A stretch of DNA of 44,940 bases from Actinomycetes bacterium (GTDB lineage Bacteria > Actinomycetota > Actinomycetes > Streptosporangiales > Streptosporangiaceae), in the NCBI GenBank assembly GCA_025964575.1, contig JAOPYO010000001.1, forward strand, positions 1 through 44,940, written 5' to 3'. The notes beneath the pieces were generated by a model. That model was not told the DNA's origin and did no database searches. It saw nothing but the letters and a program-made list of their open reading frames with translations. Shown one piece after another: positions 17,832-26,338 of the stretch. The translations under genes were made by a program, and so were the position numbers. Numbering within the stretch: the stretch's first letter is position 1; every line of letters begins with the position of its first letter.

Positions 17832-18694
17832 GGCCGGGCCCTTTCCGTCGCTCTGCGCAGCGCCCGCGTGGTCAGCTCACCGGCGAGGTGCCGCTTGTAG
17901 TCGGCTGGTCCGCGTTGGTCCGCGACGGGGTCGCAGTGTTCGGCCGCGATGTGCCCGGCCCGCACCAGGGTCTCCTCGGAGATCTGCCTGCCGCGCAGGA
18001 ACTCTTCGGCCTCAGTGGCGGCGAAGTGCTCGGCCCGGACCGCGGTCAGCCCGATTCCGGCGTCGGCGATGGTGTCACCGTCCAGCCAGACCGCGGCGCC
18101 GGCGGCGGCCAGCGGCCAGTCGCCGACCCGCCGCTCGACCTTTTCGTACGCGCTCGAACCGCCGGGCCGGATCGGCACTCTGATCTCGGTCAGCAGCTCT
18201 CCCGGCTCGACCACGGTCTCGTACGGCCCGACGTGGAACTCGCGAACCGGAACCGTACGGCTGCCGTCGGGACCGCAGATCACCACCAGCGCCCGCAACG
18301 CGGCGAACGCCGCCGACAGATCCTCGGAAGGATCGGCCTGGCACAGGGAACCACCGACCGTGCCGCGGTTACGGACGATGGGGTCGGCGATGACCCGCTC
18401 CGCGTCGCGGAGGATCGGAAAGTGCTCGGCCGCCACCGGAGAGGCGAGGAGCTCGGCATGACGGACGAGTGCGCCCAGGCACAACACGTCGCCCTCCACC
18501 CGGATGTACGACAGCTCGTCGACGTCGTTGATGTCGATGAGGGCGTCAGGCTGGGCCAGGCGGAGCTTCATCATGGGGATCAGGCTGTGGCCACCGGCGA
18601 CGATCCTGGCCTCCTCGCCGTGCCTGGCCAGGAAGTCGAGGGCGTCCTCGACGCTGGTCGCCTTCTCGTACTCGAAGTGTGCGGGAACCTGCAT
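17828..18694 (-). CDS. coxM: Carbon monoxide dehydrogenase, medium FAD subunit
   Basis: 288 residues. FAD-binding motifs are AGGHSLIPMMKLRLA (about residues 32-46) and TVGGSLCQADPSED (about 110-123), both characteristic of CoxM. The subunit passes electrons to the respiratory quinone pool. ATG 18694 has GAGGGGAC just upstream; an in-frame ATG at 18745 would lengthen the protein without family support. First gene of the minus-strand operon coxM-coxS-coxL-xdhC/YHS, with a 112-base region shared with a divergent LysR gene. The coxD and coxE maturation genes are not in this window. Confidence 0.95.
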   Translation of the reverse strand: MQVPAHFEYEKATSVEDALDFLARHGEEARIVAGGHSLIPMMKLRLAQPDALIDINDVDELSYIRVEGDVLCLGALVRHAELLASPVAAEHFPILRDAERVIADPIVRNRGTVGGSLCQADPSEDLSAAFAALRALVVICGPDGSRTVPVREFHVGPYETVVEPGELLTEIRVPIRPGGSSAYEKVERRVGDWPLAAAGAAVWLDGDTIADAGIGLTAVRAEHFAATEAEEFLRGRQISEETLVRAGHIAAEHCDPVADQRGPADYKRHLAGELTTRALRRATERARP

Positions 18695-18806
18695 GACGTC
18701 CCCTCGGGTAGTCGACGCTCCGGATTGTCGCTCCGGCTCGGCCACCGCACAACGGTCCGATAACCGAACACTTAACAGAACGGGATCACGGGTTCAGACT
18801 GGAGGT

Positions 18807-19730
18807 GTGACCCTCACCCAACTGGGGGCGTTCGTCCTCGTCGCGCGGCTCGGGTCGGTGAAGGCCGCCGCCCACGCACTGGACGTGACCGAACCCGCCG
18901 TCTCGCAGGCCCTCACCGCCCTGCGGCACCACCTTGGAGATCAGCTCATCGTCCGGAGCCGAAACGGAATGGTGCTGACCAAGGGCGGCGCCCGGCTGCT
19001 GCCGATCGCCTCCCAGATGGTGGCGCTGGGCGCGGAGGCGGAGGCCGAAGTGCGGGCTGCCCAGGGAGGCCCTGAAATACTCCGGGTGGTGGCGACCAGC
19101 ACCATCGCCGAGTTCGTCGCCACCCCGCTGATCGACGCCTTCAGCCGCCGGGCCCCTCGGGCCATCGAGGCGACGTCGGGCGTGGCCGCGAGCAGTGAGA
19201 TGGCGGTACTGGTGGCCAGCAGGCTCAGCGACCTGGCTCTCGGGCCCTATCTCGGCGGAGACTCCGGCCTGCTGAGCGAGCCCATCTTCCGCGCGCAACT
19301 GGTAGCCGTCGGCGCCGCCCGTTCGTCCTGCGCGACCTGGCTGGTCGACCCCTCGGGCACCGAGCCGGACAGCGAGACGAGCCGGCTGCTCCGGCGGCTC
19401 AGAGTCCCCGAGGACCGAATCCGCGTCTATCCCAACCAGACCGCTGCCTGGGCGGCGGCCGCGGACGGCACCGGGGTCGCCCTCGCCTTCGCCCATCTGG
19501 TCGCCCACCAGATCCAGCGGGGTGAACTGTCCCTCATCGCCACCCCGGTCACTCCCGCGGAGATCCGCTGGCACGCCACGACCCTCAGCGCAGACCGCCG
19601 CCCGCCGCTGGCCGGTGCGCTCCGGCGGTTCCTCGGCACCCCCGAAGCCATGCATCTCATGCGCGCACCGGGAGTCGGCATCCCGCCTTCACGCTTCCGG
19701 CCACCGGTCCATGTGACGATCTGGAGTTGA
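18807..19730 (+). CDS. LysR family transcriptional regulator, divergent from cox operon
   Basis: 307 residues. N-terminal LysR helix-turn-helix (LTQLGAFVLVARLGSVKAAA, VTEPAVSQALTALRHHLGD) and a C-terminal substrate-binding domain ending with a 20-residue tail. Its position opposite coxM makes it the likely regulator of CO dehydrogenase synthesis; LysR genes are common near form I cox operons. GTG 18807 is the first plausible start. GGAGG lies only one base before it, so the exact start is uncertain and the frame is open far upstream. Confidence 0.88.
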   Translation: MTLTQLGAFVLVARLGSVKAAAHALDVTEPAVSQALTALRHHLGDQLIVRSRNGMVLTKGGARLLPIASQMVALGAEAEAEVRAAQGGPEILRVVATSTIAEFVATPLIDAFSRRAPRAIEATSGVAASSEMAVLVASRLSDLALGPYLGGDSGLLSEPIFRAQLVAVGAARSSCATWLVDPSGTEPDSETSRLLRRLRVPEDRIRVYPNQTAAWAAAADGTGVALAFAHLVAHQIQRGELSLIATPVTPAEIRWHATTLSADRRPPLAGALRRFLGTPEAMHLMRAPGVGIPPSRFRPPVHVTIWS

Positions 19731-19745
19731 TCCGGTAGCGATGGA

Positions 19746-19751
19746 TAGCGT
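19746..19751 (+). promoter_or_regulatory. Putative -10 box, leaderless start of VOC gene
   Basis: TAGCGT ends six bases before ATG 19758. No Shine-Dalgarno is present. Weak on its own, it gains weight from the repeated geometry in this window. Confidence 0.3.
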
Positions 19752-19757
19752 CACGTG

Positions 19758-20207
19758 ATGGCATCCCGGTTCTACCACCTCGTCATCGACGCACATGAAC
19801 CACTCGTGCTCGCCCAGTTCTGGGCGGCGGCTCTCGACCATCGGATCCTGTACCAATCCGACGACGGGGTGATCGTCGGCTCCGACGAGCATCACTATCC
19901 CGGTCTGCGTTTCGTCCCCGTGCCCGAGCCCAAGACGATCAAGAACCGGTTGCACATCGATCTGGATCCCGACGACCAGGACACGGAGGTCGAGTGCCTC
20001 ATCACACTCGGCGCACGACGCGTCGACGTCGGACAGGCGGCGGACGTGTCCTGGGTCGTCCTCGCTGATCCGAAGGCAACGAGTTCTGCGTGCTCCGCCC
20101 CCACCGATCCCTCATCGATTGACACTTGTGGTCGGGCGCCTGCCGCATCCGGGCTCGCCGTTGAACAGCGGGCACGATTTTTTGAGGCGGGTGCTGTGAG
20201 GCGTTGA
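19758..20207 (+). CDS. VOC/glyoxalase-like protein with frameshifted C-terminus
   Basis: Family residues run from MASRFYHLVIDAHEPLVLAQ through HIDLDPDDQDTEVE to VSWVVLADP, typical of the small actinobacterial glyoxalase_6 group. The expected ending, GNEFCVLRP, is present at about 20075-20101 but one base out of frame. Inserting a single base near 20072 would give a natural end at the TGA at 20120-20122. As it stands the frame runs on to 20207 with unrelated sequence. The lost ending includes a metal-ligand position (E of NEFC), so activity is doubtful. Either a genuine recent mutation or a sequencing error. Confidence 0.65.
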   Translation: MASRFYHLVIDAHEPLVLAQFWAAALDHRILYQSDDGVIVGSDEHHYPGLRFVPVPEPKTIKNRLHIDLDPDDQDTEVECLITLGARRVDVGQAADVSWVVLADPKATSSACSAPTDPSSIDTCGRAPAASGLAVEQRARFFEAGAVRR

Positions 20208-20360
20208 ACCTCGGGCCGGTCTCCTCGCGTACCGCTGTATGTACTCGAACATGAGGCGCGAGCGGCGGAGAGGAGGAGCGAGCGAGCCGTCAACCAGGGA
20301 TTACGCCGGTTGGGTTTCCGGAGCGCGGTTTGAGGACTGCCCGGTGCCGGCGAGGCCACT

Positions 20361-20392
20361 CGGCCCCGGGACGCTCCACCGTCCCGGGGCCG
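20361..20392. terminator. Perfect 12-bp stem-loop in otherwise empty intergenic region
   Basis: CGGCCCCGGGAC (20361-20372) pairs perfectly with GTCCCGGGGCCG (20381-20392) around an 8-base loop. There is no U-tract, as is common for actinobacterial terminators. It lies in the region 20208-20481, where I see no gene. It could end the transcript of the VOC gene far upstream or insulate the DUF72 gene. Confidence 0.45.
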
Positions 20393-20469
20393 ACGTGCTC
20401 CCGGAGCATCTCCCCCGCAGGAAACGAGGGCGCGGCCATGGCGGCGAATGACCTTGTTCAGGGCCTGCC

Positions 20470-20475
20470 TATGGT
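20470..20475 (+). promoter_or_regulatory. Putative -10 box, leaderless start of DUF72 gene
   Basis: TATGGT ends six bases before ATG 20482. The intervening GGAGAC also resembles a ribosome site but is too close to the ATG to act as one. Confidence 0.35.
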
Positions 20476-20481
20476 GGAGAC

Positions 20482-21411
20482 ATGGGGGAGGTTCTGGTCG
20501 GCACGGCGTCGTGGACGGATAAGACGCTGCTGGCGTCCGGATGGTATCCACCGGACGTCACGACGCCCGAGGACCGTCTGCGCTATTACGCGAGCCGGTT
20601 TCCTCTCGTCGAGGTCGACTCGACGTACTACGCGCCGCCCGCCGAGCAGACGGCGCGACTGTGGGCGCAGCGGACCCCGCCGCGCTTCATCTTCGATGTC
20701 AAGGCGTTCTCGCTGCTGACGTGTCACCCGACGCGGCCGGCGGCGCTTCCGAAGGACCTGCGGGAGGGCCTGGACCCGGCCGGGAAGAACCTGTACGTCA
20801 GGGATCTCGACTCCGCGATCGTCGATGCGGTGTGGGAGCGCTTCGTGTCCGCGCTGCTGCCGCTGGAGGACGCGGGCAAGCTCGGGGCGGTGCTCTTCCA
20901 GTTCCCGAGATGGTTTCCGATCGGCAAGCACAACAAGCTTTACATCCTGGAGTGCAAGCGACGCTGCGAGCCGCTGCGGATATCGGTGGAGTTCCGCAAC
21001 CGGACCTGGATGAGTGAGGAGAACCAGGACGAGACGCTCGACTTTCTTCGTTCCTACGCCATCCCCTACGTGTGTGTCGACATGCCGCAGGGTCATCCCT
21101 GCTCCATCCCGCCGGTGCTCGCGGCCACCGCCGATCTCGAGGTGGTCCGTTTCCATGGGCACAGCGACAAGTGGACCAGCCGTGACATCTATGAACGCTT
21201 CGGATACCGCTATTCATCGGAGGAACTGAAGGAGTGGGCACCGAAACTGTGTGAGCTCGCCGGACACACATCCGCTACCCACGTACTCATGAACAACTGC
21301 TACCGCGACTACGCCCAGACCAACGCCGGCCAACTCGCCGACCTGCTCAAGAACATGCCGGCCTGCACGGTCAGACCGCCGCCGGCCACTCCGGTCAGGC
21401 ACCCGGATTGA
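20482..21411 (+). CDS. DUF72 domain protein (YecE-like)
   Basis: 309 residues. DUF72 TIM-barrel-like family: VGTASWTDKTLL at the N-terminus, FPLVEVDSTYYAPP, FIFDVKAF, LGAVLFQFPRWF, SVEFRNRTWM, then VVRFHG and NNCYRDYAQTNAG near the end. The family is widespread and has no settled biochemical role. Monocistronic; convergent with the NADH dehydrogenase gene. Confidence 0.9.
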   Translation: MGEVLVGTASWTDKTLLASGWYPPDVTTPEDRLRYYASRFPLVEVDSTYYAPPAEQTARLWAQRTPPRFIFDVKAFSLLTCHPTRPAALPKDLREGLDPAGKNLYVRDLDSAIVDAVWERFVSALLPLEDAGKLGAVLFQFPRWFPIGKHNKLYILECKRRCEPLRISVEFRNRTWMSEENQDETLDFLRSYAIPYVCVDMPQGHPCSIPPVLAATADLEVVRFHGHSDKWTSRDIYERFGYRYSSEELKEWAPKLCELAGHTSATHVLMNNCYRDYAQTNAGQLADLLKNMPACTVRPPPATPVRHPD

Positions 21412-21452
21412 CCGGGAAACCACGAATGCCGGTTCGGGCGCGCCACGAGCAC

Positions 21453-22787
21453 TCAGCCGGCGGCCCGGTCGGCGGATCCGGGAACTGCGGACCGGTCAGC
21501 GGTGGCGGCGAGCCGAACGGCCGCGCCTGGGATCAGCCCGAGCTGCACCATCTGACGGGAGAGCACGGCGTCGAGAAGCCAGTCAGAGGCGATGCGTACG
21601 CGATTGGCGGGAATGGCGAGCAAATGGTATCCGCGGGTCACCACCTTCGCCGGCACACCGGAAAGCGGGATCCCCAGTGGGTTGGCAGCGGCCTGGGCGC
21701 CACCGAGATCCACGACGAAGCCCAGATCGCGATGTTTGTAGGGTCGGCGCCGGCCACGGCCGAAGGACGCGGCGACGTTGTGTGCCACACACTTGCCTTG
21801 GCGTTGGGCGTGCTGTGCCGTCATCGGCGTGATCTCGCCGGGCCGGGTGAGGTCAGGGACCGCTGCGGCGTCACCGCAGGCATGGACCTCTGGATGACCT
21901 GGCACGGTCAGATATTCGTCGACGACCAGCCGGCCCTTGAGCGTCGGCAGCCCCAGTCCCTCGATGAGGGGGTCGGGGCGGACACCCACGCACCAGATCA
22001 GTGAACGGGTGGGCACGAACTCCCCGCCGGAGAGCCGCACCCCCTGGTGTGACGCCTCCTCCACCGTGGTCTCCGTCCGGATCTCCATGCCCCGTGCCGC
22101 CAAGACCCGGTGTGCGGTCACGGACAGCTGGGAGTCCAGGCCAGGCAGCACCCGCGGCGCCACGTCGACCAGGAACCAGCGGATCAGCCGGCCACCCACG
22201 CCGGGACACCGGTCGGCGGCGTCTCTGGTGAGCAACTGACCGTTCGCGGCAACCTCCGTCCCTGTGTATCCGGCGCCCACCACCACGAAGGTGCAGCGCG
22301 CCGCCCGTTCGTCGGCATCGTCGGTCGCGTTCGCGAGTTCGATCTGGCGCAGCAGGTGGTCCCGCAGGTAGAGCGCCTCGGCCATGCTGCGGAACCCGTG
22401 CGCGTGCTCGGCGATCCCCGGGATCGGGAGCAGCTTGTTGACACTCCCCACGGTGAGCACCAGACGGTCGTAGTTCAGCGTCCGGTGGGCATCCTCAGGG
22501 TCGAGAAACGCCACCTGGCGGGCTGCGAGATCGATGTCGGAGACCGTGCCCGGTACGTATCGGACGCCAGGGCAACCGGCCGTCAACGGCACTGCCACCC
22601 GGCGGGGCTCGAGGATTCCGGCCGCGACCTCGGGAAGCAGCGGAAGGTAGAGGAAGTAGTCGGTCGGGTTCACCAGGACGATCTCGACGGCGCCCCTGGC
22701 CAGACGAGACAGCCTCCACGCCGCGTGGAAACCTGCGAAACCGGCTCCGATGATGACGACGCGCCGACGGCCACGGGGTCCGGTCAC
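21453..22787 (-). CDS. Type II NADH dehydrogenase (FAD-dependent oxidoreductase)
   Basis: 444 residues. FAD-binding GxGxxG at the N-terminus (VVIIGAGFAGFHAAWRL). Second nucleotide-binding motif for NADH is near residue 167 (FVVVGAGYTGTEVA). The FAD-phosphate motif VHACGDAAAVPD follows at about 315. NDH-2 enzymes pass electrons from NADH to quinone at the membrane without pumping protons. The C-terminal membrane-associated region is present. It follows a hydrolase and a PRTase-esterase fusion on the same strand. The 28-base gap to the hydrolase suggests an operon. Confidence 0.85.
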   Translation of the reverse strand: MTGPRGRRRVVIIGAGFAGFHAAWRLSRLARGAVEIVLVNPTDYFLYLPLLPEVAAGILEPRRVAVPLTAGCPGVRYVPGTVSDIDLAARQVAFLDPEDAHRTLNYDRLVLTVGSVNKLLPIPGIAEHAHGFRSMAEALYLRDHLLRQIELANATDDADERAARCTFVVVGAGYTGTEVAANGQLLTRDAADRCPGVGGRLIRWFLVDVAPRVLPGLDSQLSVTAHRVLAARGMEIRTETTVEEASHQGVRLSGGEFVPTRSLIWCVGVRPDPLIEGLGLPTLKGRLVVDEYLTVPGHPEVHACGDAAAVPDLTRPGEITPMTAQHAQRQGKCVAHNVAASFGRGRRRPYKHRDLGFVVDLGGAQAAANPLGIPLSGVPAKVVTRGYHLLAIPANRVRIASDWLLDAVLSRQMVQLGLIPGAAVRLAATADRSAVPGSADRAAG

Positions 22788-22815
22788 AATGATCTCCGAT
22801 CTTTTCGGCCCCTCG

Positions 22816-23499
22816 TCAACCAGAGCGGTGGTCCTCGCGGCGCGGCGCCCGCTTCAGGTGACGGACGAACCAGCCCCGGGCCAGGCGTGCCACCTGCTCC
22901 AGCGCCCCGGGTTCCCCGAAGAGGTGCGACGCGCCCGGCACGATCTCAAGGCGGGCCTCGCCGCTCAGCTGTTCCAGCGCCTCGCGGTTGAGCTCGATGA
23001 CGACCGTGTCGCGACCTCCGACGATCAGCAATGTGGGCTGATGCACTCTGCCCAGAAACTCTCCGGCGAGGTCCGGCCGGCCTCCGCGGGAGACGACCGC
23101 CCGCACGACGTCAGGCCGCGTCGCGGCGGCGACGAGCGCGGCCGCGGCCCCCGTGCTGGCACCGAAGAGCCCGATGCCGAGACCCTCGGTGGGCTCCTGC
23201 TCCACCAGCCAGTCGGTCAATGCCGCCACTCGGGCGGCGAGCAGGCCGATGTCGAACCGGAGCTCAGCCGTCTGGGCGTCGAGCTGCTCCTCCGCCGGTG
23301 TGAGCAGGTCCGCCAGCACCGTGGCCAGGCCCGCGTTCTGCAGTTCCTCGGCGACGTAGCGGTTCCGCGGGCTGTGGCGGCTGCTGCCACTGCCGTGTGC
23401 GAACAGCACCACGCCCTGCGCCTGCTCGGGCACCACGACATCCGCCTCGAGCAGGACGCCCTCGGCAGGGATCCCCACGTCATGGTGAACGATGTTCAT
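22816..23499 (-). CDS. Dienelactone-hydrolase-like alpha/beta hydrolase
   Basis: 227 residues. Alpha/beta core with VVLFAHGSGSSRHSPRNRYV, nucleophile elbow GLFGASTGAAAAL, acid region IVGGRDTVVIELN and late His in PGASHLFG. In many actinomycetes this domain is fused to a phosphoribosyltransferase (as in Rv0571c of M. tuberculosis); here it is a separate gene directly downstream of a PRTase fusion. Substrate unknown. Probably part of the same stress operon. Confidence 0.85.
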   Translation of the reverse strand: MNIVHHDVGIPAEGVLLEADVVVPEQAQGVVLFAHGSGSSRHSPRNRYVAEELQNAGLATVLADLLTPAEEQLDAQTAELRFDIGLLAARVAALTDWLVEQEPTEGLGIGLFGASTGAAAALVAAATRPDVVRAVVSRGGRPDLAGEFLGRVHQPTLLIVGGRDTVVIELNREALEQLSGEARLEIVPGASHLFGEPGALEQVARLARGWFVRHLKRAPRREDHRSG

Positions 23500-23538
23500 G
23501 CGCCATCCCTCCGAACTGCCATAGGACTGCCCCTAGGC

Positions 23539-25548
23539 CTACACGGCGAAGGGGTAGGTCTCGGGGGCCTCGCCCTTCTCCCATCGGGCGGTTCGCTCGA
23601 TCGGTTCGACCGCCCGTGTCTCGTCGATGTGGATCACAGCGTCGAACTGGTCGGCGACGCGAGCGTGGAAGTAATGGCTCTGGCGCTCGGTCTGCGGCCG
23701 GTAGATGACACCGATGGCCCGCTCCAGACGGGCCGAGCGCAACGCCTCGGCGGCTCCGGCGGCCCCGTCCAACCGGACGAGGAACTCCTTCTCCCCCACT
23801 CCGTGGAACAGCTCCTCGACACTTTCCCGCAAAGCCGGCCGCACCACCTTGCGGTCTGCCGGACCGTCCCAGTCGTCGGCCGCGGTCACCGTGCCCGTGT
23901 AGGTGGTGAATCCCACCAGACGGCACTGCCCGGGGTACCGTTCACGTACCAGCTGCCCGACGTTGAGTTCGCCTCGGGCAGCCGCCTCCGTGGCCCTCGC
24001 ATCACCCAGATGAGAGTTGTGCGCCCACACCACGATCTTCGCCGGTTCCTCCCGCCACCCGCCCAGATGATCGACGAGCGCACCCAACGTGTCGACCATG
24101 TGCCGGTCCCGCAGGTTCCACGACGACACCCGCCCGCCGAACATCGACCGGTAATACCTCTCCGCGTTCTGCACCGTCACCGCGTTGCGCTCCGCATAGA
24201 ACACCTCCTCCGCGGCGAGCAGCCCGTCCCGTCGCGCGTACTCAAACGCATGCCGCTGCAGATCCACCAGCTGCGCGACCACCTCCTGCTCACACGACTC
24301 CCCCGCCCCGAAGGCCGCCGAGAATCCGTAGGACTGGCCGTCGTCGGCATCAAAATGATCGAAACAGGCATAGCGATCACGGGCACGCGCCGCCGCGGCC
24401 GGGTCGACCCGCTCCAGGTAGGAGATCACCTCGTGGATCGACCGGTGGAGGCTGTACAGGTCCAATCCGTAGAACCCCGCCTTCGCCCGCTCACCACCGG
24501 TGCGGTCGTTGTGCTCCCGCAGCCACCCGACGAAGTCCAGCACCGCCGTGTTCCGCCACATCCAGGTTGGGAAACGCCGAAATCCTCGCAATGCCTCCTC
24601 GGCGGTCACATCGTCGCTTCGGCCGCGAACATAGCGGTTCACCCGATAGGCATCCGGCCAGTCCGCTTCGACGGCCACGCCGCAAAAGCCCTTCTCCTCG
24701 ATCAGCCGTCGCGTCATGGTGGCCCGCGCCGCGTAGAAATCGTGCGTGCCGTGCGACGCCTCACCGATCAGGACCAGACGCGCGTCGCCCACCAGACCGA
24801 ACAGCGCCTCATCCGGGGGCACACCCTCCTCCACCGGCGCCGCCGCCAGCCGGACGACCGCAACAGCCGCCGGCCCTCCCGCTCCCGCACCGGCGGGCAC
24901 CGACGTCGACGCTGCGCGCAGCAGGTCCCGCACCTCCTCGTCCGTGGTCTGCGTGAAGTCCCAATAGGACTGGCCGACCGCGAAGAACGGCGACGGAGTC
25001 GTGGCGCACACCACCTCGTCGACCTCGGCGGCGAGTTCCTCACACGTGGAATTCGGCGCGGCCGGCACAGCCACCACGATGCGGGCCGGCAGCAGCCGGC
25101 GCAACGCCTGGATGGCGGCTCGCATGCTCGAGCCCGTCGCGAGGCCGTCGTCGACCAGGACGACGACCTTGCCCGAGATCTCCGGCATGGGCAGGCCCTG
25201 CCGGTAGGTCTGCTCCCGCCGCTGCAGTTCACGGCCCTCACGCTCGGCCACCTGCCGGAGCACCTCCGGCGAGATGCCGAAGCCCCGCACGACATCCTCG
25301 TTGAGCACCACCACCCCGCCACTGGCGATCGCCCCCATGGCGAGCTCCGCATGCCCGGGAACCCCGAGCTTGCGCACCACGAAGACGTCCAAGGGGGCAC
25401 CCAGGGCGGTCGCGACCTCGTACGCCACCGGCACGCCCCCTCGGGGCAACCCCAGGACGACGACATCCCCGCGGCCCCGGTAGTGCTCGAGACGATCAGC
25501 CAGAATGCGACCCGCATCCCGGCGATCACGGAACACACGCTCGGACAT
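23539..25548 (-). CDS. Phosphoribosyltransferase-erythromycin esterase family fusion
   Basis: 669 residues from ATG 25548 (an in-frame GTG at 25557 is possible). Residues about 1-215 form a PRTase domain with [17 protein letters not shown] and the PRPP loop [14 protein letters not shown] (about 128-141). Residues about 240-660 match the erythromycin esterase/succinoglycan synthase family, with [26 protein letters not shown] and [12 protein letters not shown] carrying the usual Glu/His residues. The same fusion is known from the DosR-regulated M. tuberculosis protein Rv2030c. Macrolide inactivation is not implied; the natural substrate is unknown. First gene of the cluster with the DLH-like hydrolase and NDH-2. 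Confidence 0.88.
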   Translation of the reverse strand: MSERVFRDRRDAGRILADRLEHYRGRGDVVVLGLPRGGVPVAYEVATALGAPLDVFVVRKLGVPGHAELAMGAIASGGVVVLNEDVVRGFGISPEVLRQVAEREGRELQRREQTYRQGLPMPEISGKVVVLVDDGLATGSSMRAAIQALRRLLPARIVVAVPAAPNSTCEELAAEVDEVVCATTPSPFFAVGQSYWDFTQTTDEEVRDLLRAASTSVPAGAGAGGPAAVAVVRLAAAPVEEGVPPDEALFGLVGDARLVLIGEASHGTHDFYAARATMTRRLIEEKGFCGVAVEADWPDAYRVNRYVRGRSDDVTAEEALRGFRRFPTWMWRNTAVLDFVGWLREHNDRTGGERAKAGFYGLDLYSLHRSIHEVISYLERVDPAAAARARDRYACFDHFDADDGQSYGFSAAFGAGESCEQEVVAQLVDLQRHAFEYARRDGLLAAEEVFYAERNAVTVQNAERYYRSMFGGRVSSWNLRDRHMVDTLGALVDHLGGWREEPAKIVVWAHNSHLGDARATEAAARGELNVGQLVRERYPGQCRLVGFTTYTGTVTAADDWDGPADRKVVRPALRESVEELFHGVGEKEFLVRLDGAAGAAEALRSARLERAIGVIYRPQTERQSHYFHARVADQFDAVIHIDETRAVEPIERTARWEKGEAPETYPFAV

Positions 25549-25662
25549 GAGTAACACCGCCAGACTCGACTAGGCGGAACCCTCGCACCACGCGACCGCC
25601 GCAGCCGTACCGCCGGCGGACCCGCGATGTGCTACACCTCCGACCCTACGCCTCGCCCCGCG

Positions 25663-25685
25663 CGGACCCCTGGGCGCAGGGTCCG
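25663..25685 (-). terminator. Stem-loop terminator downstream of sigma/anti-sigma-like pair
   Basis: On the plus strand CGGACCCCTG (25663-25672) pairs with CAGGGTCCG (25677-25685) apart from one bulged C, around a GGCG loop. It starts 21 bases after the stop of the minus-strand gene ending at 25706, the right place for its terminator. No U-tract. Confidence 0.5.
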
Positions 25686-25705
25686 GCGAGCATCGGAGCG
25701 ATGCA

Positions 25706-26338
25706 CTATCCCGGCTGCGGGGTGTATCGGAGGTCCAGCGTGTCGGTGTGCCGCGACCACGTCAGGGTGAGGTGCCAGCACCCGGCCTGGGGAAGGTCGA
25801 GGTAGGAAGGGCCGGGCCCGCCGGGCACCGTGCGCCTGACCGTGGTCCGCGAGCCGTCCAACCTGGCCTCGATGATCAGCGGGTCCCCAGGAATGAGAGC
25901 CACCCGCGACGCCCAGAGGATCTTGTTGCTCAGATCTCGGCGTGGCGGCGCGGCCAGGGGATTGCCGAACAGGAGCGCCACGATGTCACCGCGGGCGCCG
26001 AGGACATACGGTATGCGCGGCTCGGCCGCGGTGAACCCGGCCCGTGCCCACTTCGGGATCAGCTGGCTGGGCACGTTCGCGACACACGAGGTGGCAGCGC
26101 CGCTCGCGGGGGGCGCACTCGGCCCGGGCGTCACGGGACCACTTGGGCCCGCGATGACCAGCCCGTACACGGGCAGGGCTCCCACCGTCACCGCGGCGAT
26201 GCCCGCACTGGCGAGTACGCGGATCCGTACGCCCCGGCGGTGGTGGCGCCGGCGCACCTCGTCCAGGAGATCCGGGGAAGCGGTCACCCCGGCCACATAC
26301 TCGCTCATCGCCCGACGCAGCTCGATCTCAGTGTTCAT
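25706..26338 (-). CDS. Membrane-anchored protein, probable partner of SigE-family factor
   Basis: 210 residues. A cytoplasmic N-terminus of about 38 residues (MNTEIELRRAMSEYVAGVTA, ending in a basic RRRHHRRGVRIR) precedes one membrane segment (VLASAGIAAVTVGALPVYGLVI). A proline-rich stretch and an extracytoplasmic domain with cysteines at CVANVPS and GCWHLTL follow. This layout and the 11-base overlap with a SigE-family ECF gene suggest an anti-sigma-like partner. No classical zinc-binding anti-sigma motif (HxxxCxxC) is seen, so that role is unproven. Confidence 0.65.
   Translation of the reverse strand: MNTEIELRRAMSEYVAGVTASPDLLDEVRRRHHRRGVRIRVLASAGIAAVTVGALPVYGLVIAGPSGPVTPGPSAPPASGAATSCVANVPSQLIPKWARAGFTAAEPRIPYVLGARGDIVALLFGNPLAAPPRRDLSNKILWASRVALIPGDPLIIEARLDGSRTTVRRTVPGGPGPSYLDLPQAGCWHLTLTWSRHTDTLDLRYTPQPG

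Noticed and set aside
23539-25548. Macrolide resistance by the erythromycin esterase-like domain
   Set aside because: The PRTase fusion belongs to a broad stress-associated group; family membership alone does not indicate erythromycin hydrolysis.
22750-25554. Very long plus-strand open frame opposite the NDH-2/hydrolase/PRTase-esterase cluster
   Set aside because: Low-complexity His/Arg/Pro-rich translation; the minus-strand genes carry clear catalytic motifs.
25663-25685. GGACCC...GGGTCC dyad as a DosR box for the PRTase-esterase gene
   Set aside because: Does not match the 20-base DosR consensus and sits directly after the stop of the opposite operon, so a terminator is the better reading.
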